Source: Gymnothorax reevesii (taxonomy: Eukaryota > Chordata > Actinopteri > Anguilliformes > Muraenidae). Taken from it: 64,000 nt of DNA. Under the pieces are notes generated by a model. That model did not search any database. It saw only the letters and a list, made by a program, of their open reading frames with translations, and was not told where the DNA came from. The DNA is taken from the NCBI GenBank assembly GCA_029721435.1, contig CM056574.1, forward strand, positions 28,505,001 to 28,569,000, written 5' to 3'. The first letter of the stretch is position 1. Each line of letters starts with the position of its first letter. The translations under genes were made by a program, and so were the position numbers. Shown piece after piece: positions 11,776 through 24,144 of the stretch.

Positions 11776-11943
11776 CATATGAGCGTGTTTGTTGGGGGAC
11801 AATAGTCAGTAAATTGTTTTAGAGTGAGATAGAAAGAGAAGTGTTCGAGCCAACATGAGGTGCAGGGGTAAGGATTAGATTACGACTGGTACTCAGGAAT
11901 AAAGCGGCAAAAAAATGCTGTTGTATTGAGGGAGATGGCTGAG

Positions 11944-13740
11944 TCAGGTTTGTAGGAAGTTAATGATTGGTGACCAGATGGAGTGGGGTTCAATGGTGGG
12001 GTGTTGTGTATGGTGTTCCAAAGAAATGTATTCCAAGAGTAAGCTTTTCCATTGAGCAATATTTGTATTGTTTTTTGATTTCCAGTTCATGAGAATAGTT
12101 TTCTTGGCAAAAGCTTGGCCAATGAGGAGAAACCTATTGTTTGTTTTAGTTAAATTTGTGTTAGACGTGTCACCAAGTAAGCAGAGTGATGGGGATGAAG
12201 CAGGGGTGGGCAATCATGGTCCTGGAGGGCCGGTGTGTATGCAGGTTTTTATTCCTATCAATTACCCTGACTAATTGAGTTAATTGATTGCATGCACAAA
12301 TATAGATTTTCGCAATGATACGATCAAAGGAAAATGTTTTATGAAGGGAGACAAGATTAGTCTTTGTAGTTTCATGATAATTTAAAGAAATGCACATGAA
12401 ACGTCAGATTTCATAAATGGTTTGGCTAATTGAGACAATCAACTAATTAAAGGCCAGACGTTGGTGTGGAAACCAGGGACAGATACGGCCCTCGCTGCCC
12501 ACCTCTGGGATAAAAGGATATGACAGCCAAAGAGCACTGAGAGTGATTTGGTGACATCCCTCCAAATTGCTGAACAATACAATACCAAATAGCGTGAATG
12601 TAGGTGTCTGAGATGTTTTGGGTACAGTTCATACAAGTGCCTGGAGAGAACCCCATTTTAAACATTTTGTGCCCAGTGTAGTGAGTTTTATGGAGTACCT
12701 TATATTGAATTAGTTGTATATTTGCATTTTTTGACATGATAAAGATATTTTTGCAGATTTGGCTCCAGAAGTCGGGATCAGGAGCAATTGACAGGTCTCT
12801 TCCCCATTTTGTGGTAGGAAGTGATAATGAGTTATCAGACTGCGATATTATTCTGTATATTTTAGAATGGAGTTTTTTGACGGAACAAATATTGATGAGG
12901 TCTAAGCATGCTGCTGGGAGGTCGAGGTTGGTGGTTGTGATATTTCTTGCGGCATGAATTGATGATTTAAGCTGTAAATATTCCAAAAATGGATTACTCC
13001 TGATGCCGTACTCCTGGACCAGGTGGGTAAATGGGACAAGAGTATTATTCTGGACAATGTGTCTCAAGTGAGTGATTCCTCTATCAGACCATGTGTGAAA
13101 GTAGAGCGGTTTCTTGTTGCTGAGAAAGTCAGGGTTGTACCAGATTGGAGTGAGTTTAGATGGACCTCGTGTGTAGAGTTTGTGATGTTGTGGAATTTCC
13201 ACCAGGCTATCAGGGTCGTAGATATTGTCAGTGTTTTAAAACAGGGGTGGGTTTTAATGGATTGACTCAGAAATGGTAAATCAGAAGTGAAAATACAGCT
13301 ACAAAGTGTCTGTTCTAGGTCTAATGTGTCTAGTGTCTGATTGCTGGGGATGGATCCACTTGAATATGTATTGTAGTTGATTTAATGATGAAAATATGGT
13401 GCTGCAAGACCTCCTTGTGTCTTTAGTTTTTGTAGAGTTGTTAGTTTGATTCTTAGTGTTTTAGTTTTCCAGTAGAATTTTGTTATAATTGAATCATGAG
13501 ATTTGAACCATGAGAGTGCAGGTTGGGCTGGAATCATAGCAAAAAGATAATTAATTTTTGGAAGTATCGACATTTTAACTGTTGCAATTCAACCTATTAA
13601 AGAGAGCGAGATTTATCCAACTGAGGAGGTTGTCTGTTATTGTTTTAAGCAATGGAGTATATGTATCATGTTGTGTATCTTCCTTGACAGTACTGAATGT
13701 CATGTCTTGACCCTGTGGCCATTTCTGCATTATTCTGACC
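11944..13740 (-). pseudogene. L1-like ORF2 remnant (3' half)
   Basis: Decayed C-terminal half of a LINE-1-type reverse-transcriptase protein, minus strand. Near 13573 the frame begins with a motif close to the L1 signature after the RT core (MSILPKINYLFAMIP..., then a WK..R.KL.TLQ..K..GGL region). A second block (13202-12508) carries the carboxyl region with W..RGI..L, YLQLKSSI, and a CCHC-like cluster (GTCMNCTQNISDTYIHAIWYC). The last block (12213-11944) resembles the end of ORF2 (CLLGD, AKKTILMNWKS). The blocks lie in three different frames, the hAT MITE at 12201-12507 interrupts the coding part, and no endonuclease or YADD-type core is present. It is therefore a dead, 5'-truncated copy, the normal outcome of L1 insertion followed by decay. 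Confidence 0.8.
12201..12507. mobile_element. hAT MITE inserted in the L1 remnant
   Basis: A 307-bp non-autonomous element. The left end reads CAGGGGTGGGCAATC and the right end, on the other strand, CAGAGGTGGGCAGCG, typical hAT ends. The flanks GGATGAAG (12193-12200) and GGATAAAA (12508-12515) fit an 8-bp target duplication with two G-to-A differences. It contains no coding sequence. It splits the L1 ORF2 remnant and is therefore younger than the L1 copy. Confidence 0.85.
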
Positions 13741-13815
13741 CACTCATAAAGTGAGCTGCTGGTGTGAGCATGGGGCAGTGGGACAGGTTGCTTGCTCCAT
13801 GCAGTTGGTCAAATA

Positions 13816-14361
13816 CACTGCCCGGCCAAAAAAAAAAGTCACCGTTTGGAAATTATTGAAAAAATGTTATAATTGGATCATTATTGCGGTTATTAATATG
13901 TTTCAGCTGGCAATAATCATTTTAACCCTGAATGATAAAGCACGTCGCTAGTTATTTCTTAAAAAATCATGTCGGAAGACACATCCTTTGATGGTAGAAA
14001 AGATGTAACATAATTTCATAACGGGCAAGTTATTGGCCTGTATTTAGCAAAGAAAACCATGAAAGACAAAAGTAAGTATGAGGAATCATTTTCACAAACA
14101 AATTTGCCACCACAAATTCCTGACCTTAAACGCATTAAAAGTTACTGGGATGTGCTCAAGAAAGACCACCGAGTGGTTCAACCACTATGTCAAGAAGACA
14201 AGGTCTCAGCCAAAAATTATGGCATTTCTGATCGAAAATAAATGTTCTGGCATTGCATATAGTTGTCAACACAATGGCAAGACGAATATACACTGTAATC
14301 AAAGCTACAGGGGTTCCAACTAAATATTTGAGTCTGCGACTTTTTTTTTGACCGGGCAGTG
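13816..14361. mobile_element. Non-autonomous Tc1-like element
   Basis: A 546-bp element flanked by TA at 13814-13815 and 14362-14363. The ends read CACTGCCCGGCCAAAAAAAA on the left and CACTGCCCGGTCAAAAAAAA on the right (other strand). Inside, a plus-strand stretch near 14100-14165 (PDLKRIKSYWDVLKKD) recalls the region around the third catalytic residue of Tc1 transposases, without the glutamate. It is thus a deleted and decayed copy of an autonomous relative. Confidence 0.85.
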
Positions 14362-14363
14362 TA

Positions 14364-15643
14364 ATACCAAGCAGTATTATATCAAGATTTTTTGAGCTGA
14401 TATCTCAAGCAAGTAGATGCTGGGTAAATGGCCTCCCATACTAGAGGGCCACTCACTGAGTTATACAGCAAACTATCTTTCAAAGAATCATTGCTTATTC
14501 ATAACTCAGAATGCAGGGCAAGAGTCTTCATCAAAAAAAATTCATTTTCAGAAATTATGCAAAGTACAAAATGATTCTGTGCTTCTTGTGCACAAAACTA
14601 CCGACAGCTGTCATAAATGTTATAAAACCTTTGTCATAATTAAACATTTACAACCTGATAAAACCAGATTCTCTGAGACAGGAGAGGTTTAATCTCTGGA
14701 AATGCAGGCATTCATATGCAGTCCTGTTTTCAGAAAAACCATCGACGAGATGTTGGGTGAAGCAGCATAAACCTAATAGAGTTAACCTCTCTCACTGTTC
14801 AGTGGACTGGACTTCATATAGAAGGAGTAAGGCTTAAATAGCAGCAATCTCATTGCATGTCTTGGGCTATTCTTGTCTGTAACTTTATTAGCCCTCCCTG
14901 TCTGTGAGAGTCTATTTACAGGAGAGGGAATAGTGTCTCATTTGGTCTCCTTGTGTTGGCAGAAACATTTCTCCCCTCCAGAGTGAACATGCTCAGCCAA
15001 ATTTGAGTTAAGACGTCTGTGACATTACAATATGATATGTGCAATTGGGAAAGTATTAAGCAAAGTGATAAACCATCCAAGCAGATTATATACAGTATGC
15101 TTTCTGTGCGCAGAAAATATTTTCGGTAGCTGGCAGACAATCCATTTTGGCTTCTTCTCAACTCTGTTTATTTTATATTTCATATTATGGCTAGTTTTGA
15201 AAGCATCAAAATGTGCTTTCAGAGTCATTGTTTAGATATTATTGAAATCCTCAAGAAATTATGGGAATTGTAATTATGTCACTGAGGAATGTCTGAAAAA
15301 TGGAAGTCATTCTAGGAGTAATGTATGCTATGCTATAGCTATGAACCAAGACCCAAATTAATTTCCTCTAAAAGCAAGTGCACACATTGAGTTGTAAAAT
15401 TCTTTAGGACCCATACTTCATTTGTTCAGTGGAAATAGCATGGCTCACCAGACAAGTTTGAGGCTTTGTTTGCAACAGATGACCAGCATGCAAACAGCCT
15501 GAACGGGCATTAGTGAACACGTTTTTCGTTGTTTTTTTTTTCTTTCCCACCAGCTTTAGGGTCACAGAATCTTTTTTTTTTTTAAAGATTTTTTCATCTC
15601 CCAGCAAAAAAAAAAAAAACATTAAACTTTTAACAACAGCTTA
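14364..15643. other. Intergenic, nothing recognised
   Basis: AT-rich sequence with A/T homopolymer runs near 15533-15545, 15572-15584 and 15606-15620. No gene or repeat family was recognised. Confidence 0.4.
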
Positions 15644-15828
15644 AAATTATGGAAGCCCAAAGTGGATCATATTGAAATGAAAACGTAATCCCACTATTGC
15701 ATTATAATTTTCCACTTATGAGTTACTTGAGACAATATTAAATTGAAAATGCATTAATCCAATTATCACTTTCAGTTTCACATACACATATGGGAAATCT
15801 ATGACTATATTCAAATGATAATGAAAAG

Positions 15829-16180
15829 CTGTTTGACATTTCATTTTCAAAGTCATGCTCCGCAATACAGTGGACGGTATTCAAATGCAATAAGCAAAAC
15901 AGCACCCCCAGCCTATTGCATTTACATTTACATGTCATCACGCTCTTTTAGGGTCAACATGATAATGCAAATGCTGTGATCTATTCACTTGGAAATATTA
16001 ATGACATAATAATGACGATGACATTTGACATTTCATTTTCAAAGACTTATCCTGCAATACATTGGATAATATTCAAATGCAGTAAGGGAAACAGCGCCAC
16101 CCAGACCATTACATTTTCAAATATGTCCCTACGCTCTTTTTGGGACACAATGAAAATTAAAATGCAATCTGTCAGCGTCA
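15829..16180 (+). repeat. Two diverged tandem units of about 200 bp
   Basis: Units starting near 15829 and 16025 share ACATTTCATTTTCAAAG, a CGCAATACA/TGCAATACA block, ATTCAAATGCA, an ACAGC(A/G)CC block and CGCTCTTTT. They lie just inside the left end of the element at 15648-18218, where many DNA transposons carry subterminal repeats. Confidence 0.6.
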
Positions 16181-16237
16181 TATCAAGGCGGGTCTTCCGC
16201 TAGGACGTCACTCATTAGGGGCGCGAATGGAAACCAT

Positions 16238-17176
16238 GGCCGTTTCTCAATATGCGTTCTTCTCTGTACTTCTGTTCTTGTGAACTTGAGAAACGTCATC
16301 CCTCTGAGACCATGTACTGTCTCAATTCAAAGTTCGCATCACGACGAGACCGGTTACCAGTCCCGGAAGTGTTCTTGATACGCCCATTTTTCCGAGGATG
16401 CATCGCATGGTAACTTGTGTGAACTTTGAAGCACGCATATCCCAGAATTCTTTTCGGTAACTAAGTGGGAGAAGGGCGCTCCTGAGAGAGAAGGGCAGGG
16501 TTACGTTTCCCAAAAGCGAAGTTAATAACTAAATTAGCAATGTACATAGTTCGTCCATTCACAGTCAATGGGTCTAACTTTGTAAATTAGCATCTGTGAT
16601 TTCAGGAAATGCACCCCTTGATCAGTGAAGCTGCTTTCACACCGGACGCGAAACGAATTTTTCAAATGACAGATTACCATTTAAAGTCAATGCAAAGACA
16701 CAAATTTGCATCTTTGCATTGACTTTGAATGCAATCTGTCGGTATTCGTTCGCCATTTCTTAGCTAAATACTGTTCTGCTAATATTCAGGCGAGGAACTA
16801 TTATCTGAGTACATGTGGAATATTGGCTGCTTTACGATATTTCATGTCGAATATTCTGCAGTGTTTCTGTAGTAGAGAAACTCTGCAACAGCCGGCGGAA
16901 CGTAGCTAAACTAAGCACCTTAACTAGCTCACGCTCACCAACCCCTCCTCCCCCACAGATAACATTACTGGGGGAAAAAAGGATGAACGCGGAGGAAGTT
17001 GTGGCTCACTGGCTGGCGTATTGCGTAATACAAACAAGAACGCATCATCTCAAGCCGTCGACAGTGATCTGAGTGCTCGTAGCCTTGGAAGTGCACTCAT
17101 CCTAGAACGACTAGCGAGAACATGCCTCCCAAGAATGTAAGTTCGTTCTTAGCATTCTTGGTATTGAGAAACGGCC
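16238..17176. mobile_element. Nested non-autonomous DNA element (GGCCGTTTCTC ends)
   Basis: The left end reads GGCCGTTTCTCAATATGCG and the right end, on the other strand, GGCCGTTTCTCAATACCAAG, giving about 15 bp of good terminal inverted repeat and partial similarity further in. CAT lies directly outside both ends, a possible 3-bp duplication. No intact gene lies inside the 939 bp. A fragment of another MITE family is at 16629-16760. Confidence 0.6.
16629..16760 (+). mobile_element. Truncated copy of the CTGCTTTCACAC MITE family
   Basis: Begins CTGCTTTCACACCGGACGCG and continues with a block on AGTCAATGCAAAGAC, matching the complete copy at 30698-30850. The right terminal repeat is missing, so this copy is partial or rearranged. 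Confidence 0.65.
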
Positions 17177-18225
17177 CATGTTCCTCATTTGCATTCCAAC
17201 AAATCAGCTTCTGAGTAGGGATGTTAACCGATTGACCATTTAACCAATGATTGACAGATAACATGCAGATAACATGGATTTCGTGGCACAGAAATCAATT
17301 TCGTCCATGAAAAGGGCGTGTTACTCTTGGCGCCCCATAATGTGTTGCGTACGATGAATGAATTATAAAAAAACGATTACTCCTAAAATTATAGGAGTAC
17401 CTCCATACGTTCACTCAATGACTGTCGGACCGTGCCTTGAACTCCGCTACCTGCGGCCTGTCATCGGTAGCGATGGCCATGTGCTTATTAATGATTGTGA
17501 ACGTGCGAATCCAAACGCTGTGACCTCGCGCCAATTGTTTTTATTGGTTTATTAAGAACAACTCTATGAACTGAGCTAGCTGTTTTGTAATATGCGTGAA
17601 CTTATCCGATGCTTCGCGGCAGAGTTGTGCTATTGCAGCCCAGGTATGCTTGCAGATTTCAGAGACGTTCACTAGCTTGTTAGTGAGTCTAAAAGCAGTC
17701 GCTTAGGTACAGCTAGCTAGCTATGATGCTTACTGGAGAAGCTCTAACAGCCGATTTGTCACTTTCAACTCCATCCCGCACACACACGACACTTTTCACC
17801 ATTAATCAGCAGCTTCTTTTCCCAAAAGAGCTAACTGACAGCTCAGCCTGAGACATGTTATTTCATAGCTAGTTAAAGCAGCTTCATCCTTCCATGCGTG
17901 CTATAGCGTATTGCATTACTCCAGATAAAACGCTATCCGTCTCCCCACCCTGCTGATGCCAGTTAGGGGAAATGTTTGTCATCATTTTTATACTTACTTG
18001 CTGTGATTCGGTTTTTGCCCTATCTTCACAAGCTAGCTTGTAAATAGTCTATATAGTCTATATATTTCCTATATGTGTATGTGAAAATGAAAGTGATAAT
18101 TGGATTAATGCATTTTCAATTTAATATTATCTCAAATAACTAATTCATAAGTGGAAAATTATAATGCAATAGTGGGATTGCATTTTCATTTGAAGAATGT
18201 CCACTTTGGGCTTGCATATAAAATC

Positions 18226-18640
18226 CTAACATTCATGCAAATTGAATTTCGCTTATGCATATCTGCTCACACTCGGACAGTAAAATAGGTCCCTGCTGAT
18301 GCACCTTGTAAAACAGCTAGACTCTGTCACACCTCTTCTCTCTAATTACAGTTGAAAATGTGTCAGACTCATGCAGCCCCCTCCCAGGTAATTCCAGCGG
18401 CGCAGAAGCGGTCCTGACTACGTTCTTCCATCGGATAACCTCTCCACCAGCACATCTTAACATAACATAACGTAACATAACATAACATAACATGAATGGC
18501 AAGAACAGGCCTTTCAGCCCAACTAAGCTCGCCAGTTTCTGGCAGGGAAGGAAGAGGCGCCAGGCGTTCACACGTTGTGGTGACACGTTCACGAACCAGG
18601 AATCAGCAGGAAAATTTTAAACCTTTCAAGTAGGGTCCTT
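18226..18640. other. Intergenic with AACAT pentamer run
   Basis: Contains an (AACAT)n simple repeat of about seven units at 18457-18493. Nothing else was recognised. Confidence 0.5.
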
Positions 18641-20160
18641 ACACTTAGTCATTTGAGTCTGCTGAGTAAAGGACTTGGTTTTGTGCCAACTAATCAGTCT
18701 AAAGACTTTGGTGTTAAAACGGATTTGTTCAGATTTTTTAGGAATATTAGACGAAAGGAATTTTTTTTCTCCTGTTTGTAATCCGGTTTCACCTCTTGAT
18801 GGCATTACTAATACAACGACGGGGCAAGAGGTGGTAATGCAAAAACTCATTTTAGAGGAAAACGTTTTTTTGCTCCCCTGGCTAATGGCAATCCCTCTAT
18901 AGAAACGTATTGAAGGCTCTGCTGTTCATTACTAAATATTCACGTTGTGCAGGAAAGATCTAATCCATTTTACATCGCCATTGGCACATACTAAAATCTG
19001 ACCCTAGTATAAAGAATGTATTAAATGACCCTCCTCGGGTTGTGTTTTCACGAGGCAGAAACCTCAGAGACTCCTTAGTCCGTTCAGCCCTGCTGCCTCA
19101 AACAGATAAACCGAGTCCTTTAACTCCTATTCCGGAAGGTAACTAAGTGTGGAGCATGTCTGCAGTGCAAAAGTACCCGTAGGTGCACTGGTTTTACCCA
19201 CCCTCATTCAGGAAAAATAATCCCTATTAAAGGTGTTATTTCTTCTATCACAAAGGGTGTGATTTACATCTTGTCTTGCCCTTGTGGGAGATATTACGTG
19301 GGCAAAACCAAACGTCTCAAAGTACGCAGTGCGGAAAACCGCAGCTCAGTTTGGTGTAAAAATTTTACTTCTCCGGTTGCCACTCATTTTATTGAGGCGA
19401 GTCTCTATCTGTTTTACGGTACATGGGTATTGAGATGAAGCTGTGTCCTAGAAGGGGGGGGGGGGATTTTGACAAATTATTATGAAGAGAGAAGCTTTTT
19501 GGATTTTTTTCTTGAAATACCCTTGTTCCAAACGATCTAAATGTTGAGTCTAACTTAAAAACTTTATAATGATTTTGTTTGAAGTTCCTTAATATTTGAT
19601 TTCCCATATAAGTATAGACTGATTGGCATTTTGTCTCTCCAGAATTTGATGGTTTTGGTATGTATTTTTGTGTCTTTGAGGTGCTTGTGTGAGGCACCTC
19701 AAAAACTACTTATTTTTTCTGATTTGTCTTCATGTGCGTATTATTTTTATACTCCTTTTGGCTGTATGTAATTCCTAGACGAGGGATTCTGTTTCAAATT
19801 TCTCTAAGTCACTGAAATAACTGACCTCAAGTGGATTTGTTTCTTGTTCATGATGGTTTAAAAAAAAAAATCTTCCTTTTCCCTTTGATATGGTGCAGGT
19901 ACCCAATCAGCCTCTGCTACACTCCAGTTTCAGAAGTAATTGGGGATACCTGATTGAATGCTCCTGTTTGTTATTATTGCTTAAGTGCTTATTCTCATTT
20001 TAATTTTAACTGAGTGAACCTGTTGCTTCATTACAGAAAAGTATGTATATTGGTGGTTGTATCACTGTTCCCTTTAACCCCCGAGGAAGACTGTTTGGTT
20101 GAAACGCTGGCTGTGCATTAAATTTATTGCATCGCGGCTTCGAGTGTGCGGCTTCTTTTC
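18640..20160 (+). pseudogene. Penelope-like retroelement remnant (GIY-YIG end)
   Basis: Pieces of a Penelope-like element protein, plus strand. Near 18645-18770 a block LLSKGLGFVPTN..., followed by FFRNIRRKEFF, matches the region preceding the RT core in this class. Near 18965-19080 follow HWHILKSDPSIKNVL and FTRGRNLRDSLVRS, from the linker after the RT. Near 19255-19345 GVIYILSCPCGRYYVGKTKR is the start of a GIY-YIG endonuclease domain, the hallmark of Penelope elements. C-terminal traces (EERSFLDFFLKYPC) lie near 19480-19530. The RT catalytic core is missing between 18850 and 18960, and several stops and frame changes occur. The 3' tail near 20080-20115 (GAGGAAGACTG...GAAACGC) is also typical. 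The copy is dead. Confidence 0.8.
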
Positions 20161-20180
20161 TTTAAATAGTTATTGTTTTT

Positions 20181-22639
20181 CCGTTGTCAGCACCTCAACA
20201 ACTTTTGATGCGCGCTCTTCCCTTTTCTTTCTTCAAACTTATGCATGCATAAAATGCTGAACGACAGATGCAATGGCATTCAGCTAAATTTGGCTTGATA
20301 CACAAAGTGAGCACATACATACAGGGGCATGTACAGACATTTGAAACACCAGGGGCTGAGCCCAAAGACCAGAAGTGAATCGGGACAGATTTGAATTAAT
20401 TACTTTGTCAATGGTGTAATGAAGTCTCACACCTGGATTTCACAAGGATAGTGGCGTCGACCTGCTCATGTCAGCACTTCTCTGCCTTTCTGTTACTATA
20501 TACACCTCAATTACCTCCTCCCATCAGGCAGCCAGTGCGAGGAGAGATCTGGAGACTGAGGGTCACTATGAGAGCTGGATTGAGAAACGAATAGGAAGAC
20601 AAAGAGGGACAGAGGGAGAATTAGCCCTGCTTTCCACGGCCAATGAGCAGCGGGATATAGTATGAGATTAAGATGTGGGGACCTGTTTGACAAGCTGCCC
20701 CTGACAAGCACCTTTATTACTAAAGTGTAGCACCATTAAACTCCCTTTAGACGCATTTTAAGTCATAGTTCACTTTACGGGTTTCATAAAATAAGATTTC
20801 AGCTTTAATGCATCCAGGCAGGTTTCGTGTGTGAAAAAGGACATTTTAGATGTTCACTGAGGTTTTTGATCGAGCAGCTTTAAAATAGCAGACACAGGAC
20901 ACCAGGCTGGTTGTGGTCTGAAGCACAAAATAATCTCCATAAAAGCTTCTGGAGAGACATTCTGCCTCTGGAGCCTCTTCTTGCATTTAAAACACATCTT
21001 TATTTCATAAGATGTTTCATTTCACTTTTGGTTGAAAATACTTCTGACAACACAAACTTCATGTTTTCATTTTCATGGTCATTAAACCTACACAGACACT
21101 CACCCACACACATGCGCGCGCGCGCGCACACACACATACACACCCACACATGCACGCACACACAAATACACACACAGTGCTGTGTGCAAAAGTCTTTGGC
21201 ACATTTAAAGCAATTTCCTGGGCAAACATGCTTGGAAAAATTAAAGTTTTTCATAACAGAGAAATTTAGTACACAGAGCTGTAAACTCTTAAAAACTAAA
21301 TCAAACCAATGTTTTGTGTGAACACGCTTTGTCTAAAAATTAGGAGCACTGTCCTGTTGTACTATAGTTTTATACGATGATTGAGTTTTTGCTTGCTCTG
21401 AGTGGAAAACTTGCCACCGTTCCCCTTCCCACTGTCTCACTTGCGTCTATCCTTCAAAGTAATTGCAAGCAGCTATGATGATGTTGACATTAGGGCTCTG
21501 TCAAGGATATATTATACACATCAACTGTTTTTAGTGAATGAAAATATTTATTTCTAAATCTCTTCTTTAAATTAGCATTTGGAATTCGATATTTACTTTT
21601 TTTTTTAAATCTTCAGCAGCAATCACCAATAACAAAAAGTAAACATCGAAAACCAGATTCAAATTTTAAAAATGCGGTGTGTCTAAGACTTTTACACAGT
21701 TCTGTTCATAAAAAGCTTGAGAACAACAAATATTTGAAACATCATGCAAAACCAAAAATGACTATCCCTTAGACCTTGTATATGGCCATCTCCTTTAAGT
21801 CATGTCATACCCTCAGCACGTGTGAGATCTCCATACAGGTATATCATATGTGCTTCTACTTTCTGATTGTATTACAGAGCTTGCTGTCAATATTGTACAT
21901 TGGTTGAGTACAAACAGTAATGTGCCATGTTGAATTATGTTTTGGGTAGGTGTGCATAATGGTTGGAATAAACTAGGATTGTTCAACTGACTTGAGGTGG
22001 ATTTACCATGGGGAGACCTTCAGAAAGTCCATACCCACAGACCCATAAATTATATTTCGAATGCACTGCGCTATTTAAAAAAATGCATGGCAGACGAGTT
22101 CTGAGTCACTTCCATTGGAAAGAATGTTTGAAAGCAAGAAACACCCTTTTTTAACTGACTGTCCGTGGTGTTTTCTTCCATTTTTTTCAAGTGAAAAAAC
22201 AAGGGGGGGGTACACATGTTGAGGTAAAATGCAGGTTTTTTTTTTATTTCTCCACTCTTTAAAATTCGATAATTTAATTAAAATGCGCATCAAATGCTGA
22301 GCGTAGTTTTGAGGCCACATGATTTTTTGTTGTGAGAGAATATGCGTATATCAGACAGGTTAAGCTTAATCCAACAAGGTATACTGCTAAAAAGCCTCCA
22401 ACCACTATTTACAAAAGAATGATTGTGATGTGGAATGAGGGCCTTTCGTTCAAGGTTAGTGGAGTGCACATGCAAGAAAAAAGTGAGCAACACAGCAATT
22501 ACTGGAAAATATTGGAGTGATGTAAAATGGCTGTCAATCTCCATCGATATACCCATTGCAGCCTGTAAATTCGGTGAATCTGTGAATCCGATAATGGCTT
22601 GCAACAAACCCTCCTCTTCTGGACCAATCATATAATGTA
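20181..22639. other. Intergenic, microsatellite only
   Basis: Apart from the CA tract at 21089-21179, no gene or repeat family was recognised. The open frames here are short or made of microsatellite codons. Confidence 0.4.
21089..21179. repeat. CA microsatellite with a CG core
   Basis: Interrupted (CA)n array with a (GC)n run of about 14 nt at 21115-21128, followed by more CA units. Confidence 0.9.
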
Positions 22640-22647
22640 CTTGCTGG

Positions 22648-23449
22648 TAGTGATGTGCAGATCAATCCTGAAGTATTGATGCATCCGATCCCAACGTTTC
22701 CTGGTCTAGTATTGATTTTCACTTGAAAAGTTCAATATTTAGCAATTTGGCATAAACAGTTATTTACCATTGATAAGGGACACAGAAAGCAACAATGCAA
22801 TCAACTGGATAGCCTTATAACGTCTGACAATACCCAGCTGATCAGAACTACTTATCCTTCTGTCGGTCATGTGAACTACAGCCCTGTAAAGGCCTCAGCC
22901 AATGAAAACACAGTGTTGACCATCCTGCCGTTAAACGAAGGGAAAAGCTGATTCACACTTAACAGGCTCAGTCACAGTCATATCGGCGAAAGTATTGATG
23001 TCATGAAACAGGGGTGTAAACAAGAGTTTGAAGAGAAGAGAGGTGCTGCAAGTTCCATCGTTTGCCACTTATAAGGTAGCCTGACATTTATCACTGACTA
23101 CGGAGAAGTGATTCACGTCTGTTCAGGCTCAGTCTATGTGTTCATGTTCGAATATTTCCTGAAATTCTTTGAACAACAAAATGCCAAGTCAATTTAAATA
23201 GCTATAAATACATATTACTATAAAAAAATGATTTGTATGAACTAATACAAATTCTTTCCAATTTAAGAATAAGAAAATAGTTTATTGTCATACGGTCATT
23301 ATGTAAGGATAATTTGAACATGAGCCACTTACTTTTTTTATACCTTAAACTTTACGCAATATTGGTAATAGTATCAGTGCCGGCAATACCAACTTGGGTT
23401 TTACTTGGTATGGGATCAGAGGTGAAATTGGTGGTGTCGCGCATCACTG
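22648..23449. mobile_element. hAT element with perfect 8-bp target duplication
   Basis: An 802-bp element. The octamer CTTGCTGG lies immediately outside both ends (22640-22647 and 23450-23457), exactly the size duplicated by hAT transposons. The ends read TAGTGATGTGCAG and, on the other strand, CAGTGATGCGCGA, an imperfect inverted repeat. Inside, short coding-like traces (near 23010-23070) recall the start of BED-type hAT proteins, but there is no open transposase. The copy is non-autonomous. Confidence 0.85.
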
Positions 23450-23457
23450 CTTGCTGG

Positions 23458-24144
23458 CTGTTATGAGCAGAGCAGGTTCCAGTCACATTTTCATTCCACT
23501 ACACCCTGACTCCTCTTGTTTGGGATTCTGCTCCCTGTCTCAGTGATACGCTGTTCCACACTGCTTATTTCAGTGGACTTGTGGGATTGTGGTGGTTAAG
23601 TAGCAGTGGGCCTGGAGGCCTCTTCTCAGATGGGATGGGCATTTGTGTGCTTCCCCCCTAGTGCTGCGGGAAAGATCTTTTTTATAAAAGTAAGTTAACG
23701 TCATGTTTGACCTAGTATAATTTATCTACCTCAATTATAATAATTATTAATTTAAGAAATGAAATTGGAATAGAATATTATGATATATAATTTTGACTTG
23801 ATCATGAGAGGAATCTAAAAGCTTACTAAACATCCTGTGTAAGGTTCCGCAAATAGTTTATTTTGCTTTTTTTAGTGCATTCAAGAGTCGTTATGGTCGA
23901 ACTAAATTCATATTGTATGCAATTATTTTATAGTTGCAAGCTTTGCGAACATTATGTTTGAACATCTGAATGGTTATCTGAATGGTTATGAGAAGTCATT
24001 AAAACAAATACAGACGATGCAAAACGTTTTGAAAAATTGCTTAAAAATTGCAAATTAGCATTTTAAAACGAAACAGTATAGAAATCTAAAAACATTCAAT
24101 TTCTTTCCCTAAATGAATTTTACTGAGATGGGGTGCGAGTAATC
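23458..24144. other. Intergenic, nothing recognised
   Basis: AT-rich sequence between two DNA elements, with no gene or motif seen. Confidence 0.4.

Larger units (their letters stand above)
15648..18218. mobile_element. DNA transposon with about 150-bp terminal inverted repeats
   Basis: About 150 bp at 15648-15795 reappears as reverse complement at 18075-18218, at roughly 85-90% identity by eye. Shared blocks include AATCCCACTATTGCATTATA and ATTGAAAATGCATTAATCC. The outer ends read TATGGAAGCCC and TATGCAAGCCC. TAAAAT occurs immediately outside both ends (15642-15647 and 18219-18224), a possible 6-bp target duplication. No transposase gene was seen, so the element is non-autonomous or gutted. 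Another inverted-repeat element (16238-17176) sits inside it. Confidence 0.65.

Noticed and set aside
20911..21321. 136-codon open frame on the plus strand
   Set aside because: A large part is encoded by the CA microsatellite (His/Thr/Ala repeats); no domain.
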